NCBI GenBank assembly: GCA_009916335.1
Contig: SAAR01000169.1
Span: 1-7,471 of the forward strand
Source of the DNA: Erysipelotrichia bacterium
GTDB lineage: Bacteria > Bacillota_I > Bacilli_A > Erysipelotrichales > Erysipelotrichaceae
DNA length: 7,471 nt
Direction: 5' to 3'
Part shown: positions 1 through 7,234 of the stretch, one piece after another
Position numbering within the stretch: the first letter of the stretch is position 1
Layout: each line of letters begins with the position of its first letter
The notes under the pieces: model-generated
Told to the model about the DNA's origin: nothing
Seen by the model: the letters and a program-made list of their open reading frames with translations, nothing else
Databases searched by the model: none
Position numbers and translations under genes: made by a program

Positions 1-436
1 GATCATCGGTACCGTGCAGGTCGCCGTAGACTTCATCGGTCGAAATATGGTGGAAGCGGAAAGTCTGCTTCTGCGCCGTATCGAGAGCTGACCAGTACTG
101 ACGGGCCGCTTCCAGCAGGGTGAAAGTTCCAATCAGGTTGGTCTGAATAAAGGCAGCAGGCCCATCGATAGAGCGGTCCACGTGACTCTCTGCGGCCAGG
201 TGCATCACAATATCCGGACGGAAATCGCTGAACTGCTCTGCCACAGATTTGGCATCAGTGATATCTGTCTGAGAAAACGAGTAGCGTTCATTACCAACAA
301 CCGGCGCCAGGGACTCAAGGTTACCGGCGTAGGTGAGGCAATCTATTACGCGTACTTCGTCGGAGGTGTTTTCAATGATATGACGAACAACTGCAGAACC
401 AATAAAACCTGCACCGCCAGTGACAAGGATCTTCAT
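1..436 (-). CDS. rmlB: dTDP-glucose 4,6-dehydratase, N-terminal part (runs off left edge)
   Basis: RmlB (RfbB) is a cytosolic NAD-dependent short-chain dehydrogenase/reductase. It converts dTDP-glucose to dTDP-4-keto-6-deoxyglucose, the second step of dTDP-L-rhamnose synthesis. Reading from the ATG at 436 gives 145 codons with no stop. The Rossmann motif TGGAGFIG lies at residues 6-13, [11 protein letters not shown] follows in the middle, and [10 protein letters not shown] contains the catalytic Thr133-Asp134-Glu135. The Tyr-xxx-Lys pair and the sugar-binding C-terminal half lie outside the window, so about 40% of a roughly 355-residue family protein is visible. An AAGG ribosome site lies 10 bases before the ATG. 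The gene follows gnd after a 212-base gap holding a hairpin and a possible promoter, so it probably starts a second transcription unit (rml genes expected next). RffG is a close paralogue, but the context favours RmlB. Confidence 0.95.
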   Translation of the reverse strand, partial: MKILVTGGAGFIGSAVVRHIIENTSDEVRVIDCLTYAGNLESLAPVVGNERYSFSQTDITDAKSVAEQFSDFRPDIVMHLAAESHVDRSIDGPAAFIQTNLIGTFTLLEAARQYWSALDTAQKQTFRFHHISTDEVYGDLHGTDD

Positions 437-454
437 ATTTAACTTACCTTTTAT

Positions 455-463
455 TACCAGAGC
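455..463 (-). promoter_or_regulatory. JUMPstart-like 9-mer upstream of rmlB
   Basis: On the minus strand the leader of rmlB contains GCTCTGGTA, identical to nine bases of the 5' part of the JUMPstart element found upstream of enterobacterial surface-polysaccharide operons. The functional ops core (GGCGGTAGCG) that recruits RfaH is not present downstream of it. This is at most a degenerate remnant and may be chance. Confidence 0.2.
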
Positions 464-500
464 CTAATAAAATTCGAAATATATTCCTCAGGATATGAAT

Positions 501-529
501 ATCATATTAAATGATTTCCTTTAGAAAAA
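501..529 (-). promoter_or_regulatory. Possible sigma70 promoter for rmlB
   Basis: On the minus strand TATGAT (501-506, five of six matches to the -10 consensus) lies 17 bases downstream of TTTTTC (524-529, a poor -35). It would give an untranslated leader of about 55-60 bases before rmlB. The AT-rich gap after the gnd hairpin makes a promoter plausible, and Klebsiella cps loci are known to have a separate promoter for the genes after gnd. The match itself is weak. Confidence 0.3.
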
Positions 530-609
530 CATTCACAAATTACGTTTTTAAAAAATTAGGATAAGGGAGTACTAATTACAGGAGAGGAATTCTATTTGTG
601 GAAAATTTA

Positions 610-632
610 TGCCCGGGTTAATACCCCGGGCA
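610..632 (-). terminator. Hairpin after gnd, candidate rho-independent terminator
   Basis: A perfect 7-bp inverted repeat (GCCCGGG at 611-617, CCCGGGC at 625-631) with a 7-base loop begins 17 bases past the gnd stop codon. One flanking T-A pair extends it to 8 bp. In the direction of gnd transcription it is followed by ATAAATTTTCC, a short and interrupted U tract, so termination may be partial. It marks the boundary between gnd and the rmlB transcription unit. Confidence 0.6.
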
Positions 633-648
633 AATGACAATGAAAACT

Positions 649-2055
649 TTATTCCATCCACTCAGTGTGGAACACACCTTCTTTATCGGTACGCTTATAG
701 GTATGCGCGCCGAAATAGTCACGCTGCGCCTGAATCAGGTTAGCAGGCAAGACTGCAGAGCGATAGCTATCGTAGTAGGCGATGGCCGCAGAGAACGTCG
801 GAACCGGAATACCATTCTGCACAGCATATGCAACAACATCGCGCAGGGCTTGCTGATAATCATCGGCGATCTGCTTGAAGTATGGAGCCAGCAGCAGGTT
901 AGCGATGTCGGCATTCTGCTCATAGGCATCAGTAATCTTTTGCAGGAACTGAGCACGAATGATACAGCCAGCACGGAAGATTTTCGCAATCTCACCGTAG
1001 TTCAGATCCCAGTGGTATTCATCAGAAGCCGCGCGCAGTTGGGAGAAACCTTGAGCGTAAGAGACGATTTTGCCCAGATACAGAGCACGGCGAACTTTCT
1101 CAACGAACTCCGCTTTATCGCCTGCACTCTTCGCCTGCGGTCCGGTAAGGACTTTCGAAGCAGCCACACGCTGATCTTTAAGCGAAGAGATGTAGCGTGC
1201 GAATACAGATTCAGTGATAAGTGACAGCGGTTCACCGAGGTCAAGAGAGCTTTGGCTGGTCCATTTACCGGTACCTTTGTTTGCTGCCTCATCGAGGATC
1301 ACGTCGACCAGGTATTTACCCTCTTCATCTTTTTTGGTGAAGATGTCTTTAGTGATGTCAATGAGATAGCTGCTAAGCTCACCTTCATTCCATTCGGTAA
1401 AGGTTTGCGCCAGCTCTTCATTAGAGAGCGCCAGACCGCCTTTCAGTAAAGCGTAGGCTTCTGCAATAAGCTGCATATCACCGTATTCAATACCGTTGTG
1501 AACCATTTTGACATAATGACCAGCGCCATCGGCACCGATATAGGTTACGCACGGCTCACCGTCTTCAGCGACAGCAGCAATCTGCTTGAGAATTGGAGCA
1601 ATCAGCTCATAAGCTTCTTTCTGACCGCCAGGCATGATCGAAGGACCTTTAAGAGCCCCTTCTTCACCGCCGGACACGCCGGTTCCGATGAAGTTAAAAC
1701 CTTCAGCAGAAAGCTCACGATTACGACGAATCGTATCCTGGAAGAAGGTATTACCACCGTCAATGATGATGTCACCCTTGTCCAGGTAAGGCTTCAGAGA
1801 GTCGATGGCACTATCAGTGCCTGCGCCCGCCTTCACCATTAACAGGATACGGCGTGGAGTTTCGAGCGACTCAACAAACTCTTGCACTGTATAATGTGGG
1901 ACCAGCTTCTTGCCCGGATTCTCGGCAATCACTTCTTCGGTCTTTTCACGGGAGCGGTTGAAAACGGAGACGGTATAACCACGGCTCTCGATGTTGAGCG
2001 CAAGGTTACGCCCCATCACTGCCATACCGACAACCCCGATCTGTTGCTTGGACAT
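649..2055 (-). CDS. gnd: 6-phosphogluconate dehydrogenase, decarboxylating
   Basis: Gnd is the cytosolic NADP-dependent enzyme of the oxidative pentose phosphate pathway. It converts 6-phosphogluconate to ribulose 5-phosphate and CO2. It is a housekeeping gene that marks the downstream border of many enterobacterial polysaccharide loci. The 468-residue length is the family standard. Visible motifs are the dinucleotide fold [11 protein letters not shown] (residues 7-17), [12 protein letters not shown] (97-108), [18 protein letters not shown] (127-144), and the active-site stretch [14 protein letters not shown] with catalytic Lys183 and Glu190. The all-helical dimer domain and C-terminal tail are intact. 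The ATG at 2055 has AGGAG six bases upstream. A 125-base gap separates it from the pyruvyl transferase gene, with promoter candidates and a leader hairpin, and no terminator is visible in that gap, so both its own promoter and read-through probably contribute. Its base composition is clearly richer in GC than the genes on its right. It is very close to Klebsiella and E. coli Gnd as I recall them. Confidence 0.99.
   Translation of the reverse strand: MSKQQIGVVGMAVMGRNLALNIESRGYTVSVFNRSREKTEEVIAENPGKKLVPHYTVQEFVESLETPRRILLMVKAGAGTDSAIDSLKPYLDKGDIIIDGGNTFFQDTIRRNRELSAEGFNFIGTGVSGGEEGALKGPSIMPGGQKEAYELIAPILKQIAAVAEDGEPCVTYIGADGAGHYVKMVHNGIEYGDMQLIAEAYALLKGGLALSNEELAQTFTEWNEGELSSYLIDITKDIFTKKDEEGKYLVDVILDEAANKGTGKWTSQSSLDLGEPLSLITESVFARYISSLKDQRVAASKVLTGPQAKSAGDKAEFVEKVRRALYLGKIVSYAQGFSQLRAASDEYHWDLNYGEIAKIFRAGCIIRAQFLQKITDAYEQNADIANLLLAPYFKQIADDYQQALRDVVAYAVQNGIPVPTFSAAIAYYDSYRSAVLPANLIQAQRDYFGAHTYKRTDKEGVFHTEWME
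1840..1847 (-). promoter_or_regulatory. Internal anti-Shine-Dalgarno sequence of gnd (codons 70-72)
   Basis: On the minus strand TCCTGTTA, within the codons for Ile70-Leu71-Leu72, can pair over 8 bp (one G-U) with TGACAGGA at the gnd ribosome site (2063-2070). In E. coli an internal complementary sequence at about this place in gnd is known to form a long-range mRNA structure that gives growth-rate-dependent control. The pairing is seen here; the function is carried over by analogy. Confidence 0.5.
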
Positions 2056-2062
2056 TACATAC

Positions 2063-2070
2063 TCCTGTCA
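2063..2070 (-). promoter_or_regulatory. gnd Shine-Dalgarno region
   Basis: CAGGAG lies six bases before the gnd ATG and is the strongest ribosome site left of the capsule genes. It fixes the start and is the partner of the complementary sequence inside codons 70-72. Confidence 0.75.
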
Positions 2071-2080
2071 GGTGTGGTCA

Positions 2081-2097
2081 CTGCGACATGCTCGCAG
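2081..2097 (-). other. Hairpin in the gnd leader
   Basis: CTGCGA and TCGCAG form a 6-bp stem around a 5-base loop (GCATG on the minus strand), ending 10 bases upstream of the TGACAGGA region. No U tract follows, so it is not a terminator. It would be part of the 5' untranslated leader of gnd mRNA and may position or stabilise it. Function is inferred only. Confidence 0.4.
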
Positions 2098-2104
2098 CTT
2101 AAAG

Positions 2105-2156
2105 AGTTTAAACATGTTAACGTAAAGATCACAAAGAACATAGAAATAGTTGTAAA
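2105..2156 (-). promoter_or_regulatory. gnd promoter region (two candidate -35/-10 pairs)
   Basis: On the minus strand two overlapping sigma70-like pairs are seen. One is TTTACA (2151-2156), a 17-base spacer and TGTGAT (2128-2133). The other is TTGTGA (2129-2134), an 18-base spacer and TAAACT (2105-2110). Each has modest matches. The known E. coli gnd promoter gives a leader of roughly 55 bases, and either pair would start within about 15 bases of that. A promoter here is likely; the exact pair is uncertain. Confidence 0.45.
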
Positions 2157-2180
2157 CAATCACGTTAATGTAAAAAGGTG

Positions 2181-3314
2181 TTATTTTCGTAAAGAAGATG
2201 ATAGATATTTTAAAGATTTTAATCGATATTCTTCTAAAGTTTTATTTACAGCTAAATAATTTATCTGAGTTTTTAATAAGTCAGCATTCACAGTTGACAA
2301 ATCATATATCAGTCTATCTTCAAGCGAAAACATGCGCAAAAGTGATTTGAAACGGGCACTACCGCGATCTTTATTACATATTGCTATAAAAGGCTTGTTG
2401 AATATTATTGAAAAAACTGTCCCATGGAAAGAGTCTGTAATAATAAAATCTGCATCATTAAAAGACTTTAGCCAAGCCTCAATAGGGGGAAACTGATAAT
2501 CGAATATATTAGATATACAGTCTTCAGTTTTATTATGTTTTGCTGGATAAGTCGTGAATACATCTTTTTTCAATACAGTTGAAATATTTTTAATAAACTT
2601 ATTTTTTTCATCATTCAAATCAAGAACATAACTAAATATTTGCCCTGTTTTGTCTGGAATATTATTTTTCTCGAAAATTGACACATATTCGTCTTTCGAC
2701 AATAACATAGTCGGATCAAGAACATGCTCAGGATGAACTGAAAAATGAGTTTTACACATTTCAATTGCATCAGATTCTCTTACTGATAGGCTATCAAAGT
2801 CAACGATTAGTTTTCTACACACCGCAACTTCATCATCTGAATACTCCCATGAGTCAACGCCAAATGAAGCTGCGTAAGATATTTTCTTTACAGTGTTATT
2901 ACGTTGTAGAAAACTTAAATAAAAAGGGGTGATCATAGGGGTATATTTAGGTCGCCATACCTGATCGCTGCCAACGATTACCGCATCAATATTGTGCTCA
3001 CTAACATATTTCTCAAGGGAAGCCTCATCATACAAAACAGGGGTTCTGTTGATATAATTATCAATAAACTCATTATGATACTTATTGATCAGCAATTGCT
3101 CTTTCAAGGTAAAAGATGATTTCTGCTTTTTAATGATGAAATTCTTAATTTTAGAACCGATACGACGATAAAGATTTCGTTTAGGTGGTTGTTTTCTAAA
3201 ATCTAATAGAATTGCATCATGCCCGAGATTGATTAGTGTTTTTTGCAATGCAAAGGCTTGAAGATTACCTCCATAATTAGTATGTAATGGAAGAGTAAGT
3301 GTAGCAACTTTCAT
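2181..3314 (-). CDS. Polysaccharide pyruvyl transferase family protein
   Basis: A 377-residue member of the polysaccharide pyruvyl transferase family (PF04230; relatives include WcaK, CsaB and ExoV). These cytosolic enzymes transfer pyruvate as a ketal from phosphoenolpyruvate to a sugar of a lipid-linked repeat unit, giving it a negative charge. Family hallmarks are visible: the N-terminal HTNYGGNLQAFALQ (residues 11-24), VGSDQVWRP (114-122), YAASFGVDSW (147-156), VRESDA (178-183), LDPTMLL (199-205) and TDSFHGTVFSI (293-303), whose His and the Arg of VRE are of the kind used in catalysis and donor binding. The start ATG at 3314 overlaps the stop of the preceding gene (ATGA), with AGGGG upstream, so translation is probably coupled. 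No signal peptide or membrane segment is seen. The gene is AT-rich, unlike gnd next to it. The acceptor sugar cannot be told from sequence. WcaK itself is unlikely because the colanic acid neighbours are absent. Confidence 0.9.
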   Translation of the reverse strand: MKVATLTLPLHTNYGGNLQAFALQKTLINLGHDAILLDFRKQPPKRNLYRRIGSKIKNFIIKKQKSSFTLKEQLLINKYHNEFIDNYINRTPVLYDEASLEKYVSEHNIDAVIVGSDQVWRPKYTPMITPFYLSFLQRNNTVKKISYAASFGVDSWEYSDDEVAVCRKLIVDFDSLSVRESDAIEMCKTHFSVHPEHVLDPTMLLSKDEYVSIFEKNNIPDKTGQIFSYVLDLNDEKNKFIKNISTVLKKDVFTTYPAKHNKTEDCISNIFDYQFPPIEAWLKSFNDADFIITDSFHGTVFSIIFNKPFIAICNKDRGSARFKSLLRMFSLEDRLIYDLSTVNADLLKTQINYLAVNKTLEEYRLKSLKYLSSSLRK

Positions 3315-4654
3315 AGTTTAGCCCCTAGAATCTTTGCAATTTTTATAATTACTCGATTATATTTATGGTTTAGATGTGTTAATTTTAATAGTTTTTTTAA
3401 ATGAACAGTTATCTTGGCATTAAATCCTTCAATATTAGATGAATTTTTCCAACAAATGATACTCTCCTCTCTCGTTACAATCCTTTGTTTCTGTACTAAG
3501 TTAAAGAATATATTTTGTTTTGTCAAAAACCTTGAACGTTTTTGGGGCACTTTAAGACCTAATTTTTGAGCATGTCTAATTCGGTATAGAAGCCCCTTAT
3601 GACGATGATTGAAACTCCCCTGTTGCGATGACTTAACTGCAGCCAAGGAAATTGTATCGAGATTTAATTCATTTTCTTCAAGACCTTTTTTAATTAGTTC
3701 ATCTGCTAGTTTACTACGAGTTATAATAACACTATTACCAAGGCCTTCCTGATTGTAAGGTTTAATCCATGCATCGCCAAGTGATATATCAGCTAATTCA
3801 GTCATAACATCATCACAATAATCGCAGGCATTAGATTTAAATAGACCAGTACCCCACATATCACCTAGCTTATGCATTTCAACAACATGTATTCTTTCGC
3901 CATATTTATCACGACATGAAAATTTATAATCAGATGCAAAGCTAGAAGCATTTTTAACGCGATACTCAGGTTCTAAATATTCCCCCACACAACCAGCAGA
4001 TTGGGCAAGAAAATCGGTATAGAAACGGCTTTTTAAGCCTCCACATATAATTCCAACTAGAAAAGGAATCTTTTGTCTATATTCAGGATGATATTTTTGC
4101 TTGAGTCTAATCGCTTTTAAAAAGCACGCCACACCAGAAACAGCAACAGTCCCATCTACTTTGTTTATTTCGGTAAAAAGAGTATCTAAACTAACAGGAT
4201 AATACCTTGTCTTTGATATATTTTTGATATCATCCAAACATTGAAACAATTGATACCCATATCTACCATTCATTTCACGAACAATAAACAAAGCATCTAC
4301 AAATTTATTTTGAAGTAACTTTTCAAATATATATGTAGCCAAGCCACCCGATGAAGATGTTTGACGAAAATTTTTAGAATAACCGGCATATAAATTTTTA
4401 TACAATCCTATACTAGGATCTTGAAAATCATAACCTTCAATGAATTCTTGAGCTAAAAAATCCTCATCATATTTATTTTCAATATTGAATGGGCAAACCC
4501 TTTCCATCAAGCTCCTGTCTGATGATTCCTTTAAAATAGGACGTAAAAAACCATCCTCATCCCAGTCCATATAAGATGCATTGCTTTTATCCTCGCTAAT
4601 ACAAACGCCACATCCAGTGCAAAAATTATCATTTATAATATCGTCAATATTCAT
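3311..4654 (-). CDS. FrhB-like (coenzyme F420 hydrogenase/dehydrogenase beta subunit family) iron-sulfur protein
   Basis: A 447-residue protein of the FrhB/FdhB family, whose named members move electrons between Fe-S clusters, flavin and coenzyme F420. Enteric bacteria are not known to make F420, so the name describes descent, not activity. Visible features: an N-terminal ferredoxin-like motif Cys12-xx-Cys15-xx-Cys18 with Cys54-Pro completing a likely 4Fe-4S site; SSSGG (100-104), typical of the family's flavin/nucleotide region; SGVACFLKA with Cys177; CGG with Cys204; and CDYCDD (Cys277, Cys280) followed by ELADISLGDAW (286-296). The last 90 or so residues are basic and not recognised. The ATG at 4654 overlaps the flippase stop by 4 bases, with AAGGAA as ribosome site; its own stop overlaps the pyruvyl transferase start. 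Such proteins recur beside pyruvyl transferases in polysaccharide loci, which suggests joint action, but their reaction is not established as far as I know. Confidence 0.85.
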   Translation of the reverse strand: MNIDDIINDNFCTGCGVCISEDKSNASYMDWDEDGFLRPILKESSDRSLMERVCPFNIENKYDEDFLAQEFIEGYDFQDPSIGLYKNLYAGYSKNFRQTSSSGGLATYIFEKLLQNKFVDALFIVREMNGRYGYQLFQCLDDIKNISKTRYYPVSLDTLFTEINKVDGTVAVSGVACFLKAIRLKQKYHPEYRQKIPFLVGIICGGLKSRFYTDFLAQSAGCVGEYLEPEYRVKNASSFASDYKFSCRDKYGERIHVVEMHKLGDMWGTGLFKSNACDYCDDVMTELADISLGDAWIKPYNQEGLGNSVIITRSKLADELIKKGLEENELNLDTISLAAVKSSQQGSFNHRHKGLLYRIRHAQKLGLKVPQKRSRFLTKQNIFFNLVQKQRIVTREESIICWKNSSNIEGFNAKITVHLKKLLKLTHLNHKYNRVIIKIAKILGAKL

Positions 4655-6165
4655 CTTAATTTCCTTAAAACACCTTCAATAAAAAAATATCTTTCATTTT
4701 TTGATGTTGTAATCAATACAAAAACAATAAAAGTGATGCTCATATGTAATAAAAGACACAGCATGATCTTGAAGATAGAATCATATTGAAGTAGATTTTT
4801 CAGTAAAATATTAATTAGCATGGAGAGGCAAGAGGCAATTATACATGGGATAATTGTTTTAACATACAATTCAGAAGCTTTAAATTTTGATTTTTTAGCT
4901 AAAAAATAAATACGCAAATTTAAATTCAATAACGAAAATAAAGCCAAAGGTATAAATACAGAATAGACAGGCATGCCGTGGCTAAATAGAAAATAAGAAA
5001 TAGGAAGACTTATAAAAACAAAGAAGCTTACTACTATTTGATAAACTTTAATCGCTCCAGTTGCTTGAATACCAGTAATGATACTCGATGAAAAGCTATC
5101 TATCAATGCAACAAGAAGTACAAAACGAACAAAAACAACTGTATATTCAGGTGGATTAACTAACCATAGAGATAAAACTTGCGGGGTACAAATTAATAAC
5201 GGTGAGCTGATTAAAAATAATAAGCTATAAGTATATTTTGAACCGGCATTAATTAAAACCTGATAACGTGGTATATTTGCATCAGCATAAGCCTTGAATA
5301 TTTGAGGCCTTATAGACATAACTAAGGCTTGAGTTAGAGATGTTAAAGCATTTAAAACTGAAGTTGATAAGGCATATGCCGCATTAACTGTTGTAGCGAA
5401 GAAAAGATTAATAGATATATTGATCCCCTGAGTGCGACAAACAAAAGCAAAGTTACCAAAGACATTCCAAAATGAAAAAGAAGTAATTTCTTTAATTATT
5501 TTAAGCGAAAGAATACCACCTTCAAAAGAGTAACGGAATCTTTTGACACAATATCCTACATATATCATAAATACAATAAATGAAGATAAAAGTAGTAATA
5601 AGGAGTATATGTATAATTTTTCTCCATTTAATGTTGATATGAGTAGAGATATAATTAGCTTAGAAAAAACATCAAATATGGACATATAGGCGTAGAAAGA
5701 CATATTTTCATGAGCTATAACAAGAGCATTAAATGGGGTCTGCAATATCGCTAATGCTATTGCTAAAACAGCAATTATATAAATTTTTTTTGCAACTACC
5801 AAAGAATTATCCGGAATATTTAAAAAATTGTAAACAATATAATCACGAAATATCAATAAAATAAAAACAAAACATGCAGATAATATTAAATAAGAAAAAA
5901 TACTGTTTTTCACGATATCTTTTAGCTTTGGCAAATCACCACTACCTAAACTCATTGAAATAAATCGCTGTATAGATTCATTCATTGCTGACGATATAAA
6001 AACAGTAAATCCCACCATACCATAAATCACGCTAAACAAACCGTAATCTGAGGCTCCTAACTGTTCAAGAACAACCCTCGTTGTATAAAATGAAACAAGA
6101 ACTGAGACTATTGTTCTTGTTGCGAGGAAAATAGTATTTTTGACTATCAATGCGTTGTTTGACAT
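4651..6165 (-). CDS. wzx: Wzx-type repeat-unit flippase (MOP/PST family)
   Basis: A 504-residue, very hydrophobic protein with about 14 predicted membrane segments, the size and layout of Wzx flippases of the MOP exporter superfamily. It would sit in the inner membrane and move undecaprenyl-diphosphate-linked repeat units to the periplasmic side for Wzy-dependent polymerisation. The N-terminal region carries the familiar pattern TTRVVLEQLGASDYGLFS (residues 28-45), followed by a long hydrophobic run and the SSAMNESIQRF stretch seen in this branch. The ATG at 6165 is directly preceded by an in-frame TAA and has only a weak purine-rich ribosome site, so it may rely on ribosomes from upstream. 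Its TGA overlaps the ATG of the FrhB-like gene. A 55-base gap separates it from the glycosyltransferase. Multiple hydrophobic segments could also suggest Wzy, but the N-terminal pattern and regular helix spacing favour Wzx. The DNA is strongly AT-rich. Confidence 0.9.
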   Translation of the reverse strand: MSNNALIVKNTIFLATRTIVSVLVSFYTTRVVLEQLGASDYGLFSVIYGMVGFTVFISSAMNESIQRFISMSLGSGDLPKLKDIVKNSIFSYLILSACFVFILLIFRDYIVYNFLNIPDNSLVVAKKIYIIAVLAIALAILQTPFNALVIAHENMSFYAYMSIFDVFSKLIISLLISTLNGEKLYIYSLLLLLSSFIVFMIYVGYCVKRFRYSFEGGILSLKIIKEITSFSFWNVFGNFAFVCRTQGINISINLFFATTVNAAYALSTSVLNALTSLTQALVMSIRPQIFKAYADANIPRYQVLINAGSKYTYSLLFLISSPLLICTPQVLSLWLVNPPEYTVVFVRFVLLVALIDSFSSSIITGIQATGAIKVYQIVVSFFVFISLPISYFLFSHGMPVYSVFIPLALFSLLNLNLRIYFLAKKSKFKASELYVKTIIPCIIASCLSMLINILLKNLLQYDSIFKIMLCLLLHMSITFIVFVLITTSKNERYFFIEGVLRKLR

Positions 6166-6220
6166 TTATTACTTTTCGCTGTTTAAAGATAAAATGAATA
6201 ATCCTGTTAAAATAGCAGCA

Positions 6221-7213
6221 TCAAATATTTTTTCTAATTTTAACTTTAATATAACGATAAAGTTTTATTAGTGGCTGATAAACCCTAAAAAAAGACAACA
6301 AACAGAATATACGTTCTTTATTAGAAGAGAAAGGACATATTTTTTCAGAAAAAAAGGAGTGCTCATTCAAATAAAATTCATAAGGATCTTTATCATACTT
6401 TGTCGACAGTAAATTAGTATTTTTCATTATATGCTTTTTAATTTCATATCTAACGCTTCCTTTAACCGTTTTTAAAAAAAGGATGGTCTGGCGTTCAGCA
6501 TGAATTCTATTTTGAAAAACTTTCTCACTGAAAATAGACGATAATGTACCTTCTTGATAGACATTATATTTATATATGATGACTGGTAATAGCATAACTT
6601 TCTTAGCACTTTTGAAAATGTTTAAGTTAAAATCAAAATCTTCAGAACAAATCAAGTTAGCATCGAATTTCAAGCAACTGATTGATTCACGTCGATATAA
6701 CTTATCCCATAATGTTCCATCAGATGCGGGAAATATATAATTATTACTTAGATTGTTATGCTTAACGATGAAGTCTGCCCCACCATATACAGAATTCTCT
6801 CGAATAACTTTTTGTAATGAATTATCTTCTTTTTTATACACTTCATATGAGCAAACATAAACATCGATTTCTGAAACAATTAAAGTTTCTATGACACTAT
6901 TAATATTAGCATTGATTTCATCATCTGGATCACAAAACCAGATAAACTTTGATTTGGCATGCTCTAAGCCAAAATTTCTCGCCGATGACACTCCACCATT
7001 GGTTTTATTAAAAATGTAATAACTGTTATTAAGTGCATGATTATTTATAAATAATTTTACTACATCAAGCGTCCCATCAGTAGAACCATCATTTACTAAG
7101 ATAACATTAATTTTATTTGTTGAAACTTTTAGAGTTGACTCCAAGAATTTTAATAGCTTGGTTTCTTGGTTATATATAGGAACAATGATATCGATTATTT
7201 TAGCTTCAATCAC
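6221..7213 (-). CDS. Family 2 glycosyltransferase (GTG start)
   Basis: A 330-residue GT-A fold glycosyltransferase of family GT2, expected at the cytoplasmic face of the inner membrane, adding one sugar from a nucleotide donor to the growing lipid-linked repeat unit with inversion. Visible in order: the N-terminal strand DIIVPIYNQ (residues 8-16), VNDGSTDGT (40-48) for nucleotide binding, NGGVSSARN (72-80), the metal-binding DxD-type motif DPDDE (95-99), LWDKLYRR (168-175), and SEDFDFN (190-196), whose Glu-Asp fits the catalytic base region. The C-terminal third is basic and variable, as is usual for acceptor recognition. Translation starts at a GTG; an in-frame TGA lies directly upstream, and GGAGG is five bases away, so this start is firm. 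It follows the preceding gene after 21 bases. Donor and acceptor sugars cannot be assigned from sequence. Confidence 0.92.
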   Translation of the reverse strand: MIEAKIIDIIVPIYNQETKLLKFLESTLKVSTNKINVILVNDGSTDGTLDVVKLFINNHALNNSYYIFNKTNGGVSSARNFGLEHAKSKFIWFCDPDDEINANINSVIETLIVSEIDVYVCSYEVYKKEDNSLQKVIRENSVYGGADFIVKHNNLSNNYIFPASDGTLWDKLYRRESISCLKFDANLICSEDFDFNLNIFKSAKKVMLLPVIIYKYNVYQEGTLSSIFSEKVFQNRIHAERQTILFLKTVKGSVRYEIKKHIMKNTNLLSTKYDKDPYEFYLNEHSFFSEKICPFSSNKERIFCLLSFFRVYQPLIKLYRYIKVKIRKNI

Positions 7214-7218
7214 TCAAA

Positions 7219-7223
7219 CCTCC
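7219..7223 (-). promoter_or_regulatory. Ribosome binding site that fixes the GTG start of the glycosyltransferase
   Basis: GGAGG on the minus strand, five bases before the GTG at 7213. It is the best Shine-Dalgarno match in the AT-rich part of the window. No ATG is available in frame upstream, because a TGA directly precedes the GTG. Confidence 0.75.
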
Positions 7224-7234
7224 ACATAATGAAA

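Noticed and set aside
182..442. Open frame of 86 codons on the plus strand opposite the start of rmlB
   Set aside because: Antisense to the clear RmlB reading frame, with no independent support.
554..577. AATTAG/CTAATT inverted repeat followed by T residues before rmlB
   Set aside because: Only six AT-rich pairs around a 12-base loop; too weak to be called a terminator.
634..1224. Open frame of 196 codons on the plus strand opposite the 3' half of gnd
   Set aside because: It lies entirely antisense to a well-conserved gene, has no ribosome site of note, and its protein resembles no known family; it follows from gnd codon bias.
1498..2259. Plus-strand open frames opposite the 5' end of gnd and across the gnd/pyruvyl transferase gap
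   Set aside because: They cover conserved coding sequence on the other strand and show no start signal or recognisable domain.
2181..3314. Assignment of the pyruvyl transferase as colanic acid WcaK
   Set aside because: The colanic acid neighbours (wcaL, wcaM, wzxC) are absent, and the gene is coupled to an FrhB-like gene and a different flippase.
3311..4654. Literal reading as an F420-dependent hydrogenase or dehydrogenase
   Set aside because: No F420 biosynthesis is known in enteric bacteria, and the neighbours are polysaccharide genes, so the family name is kept only as a label of relatedness.
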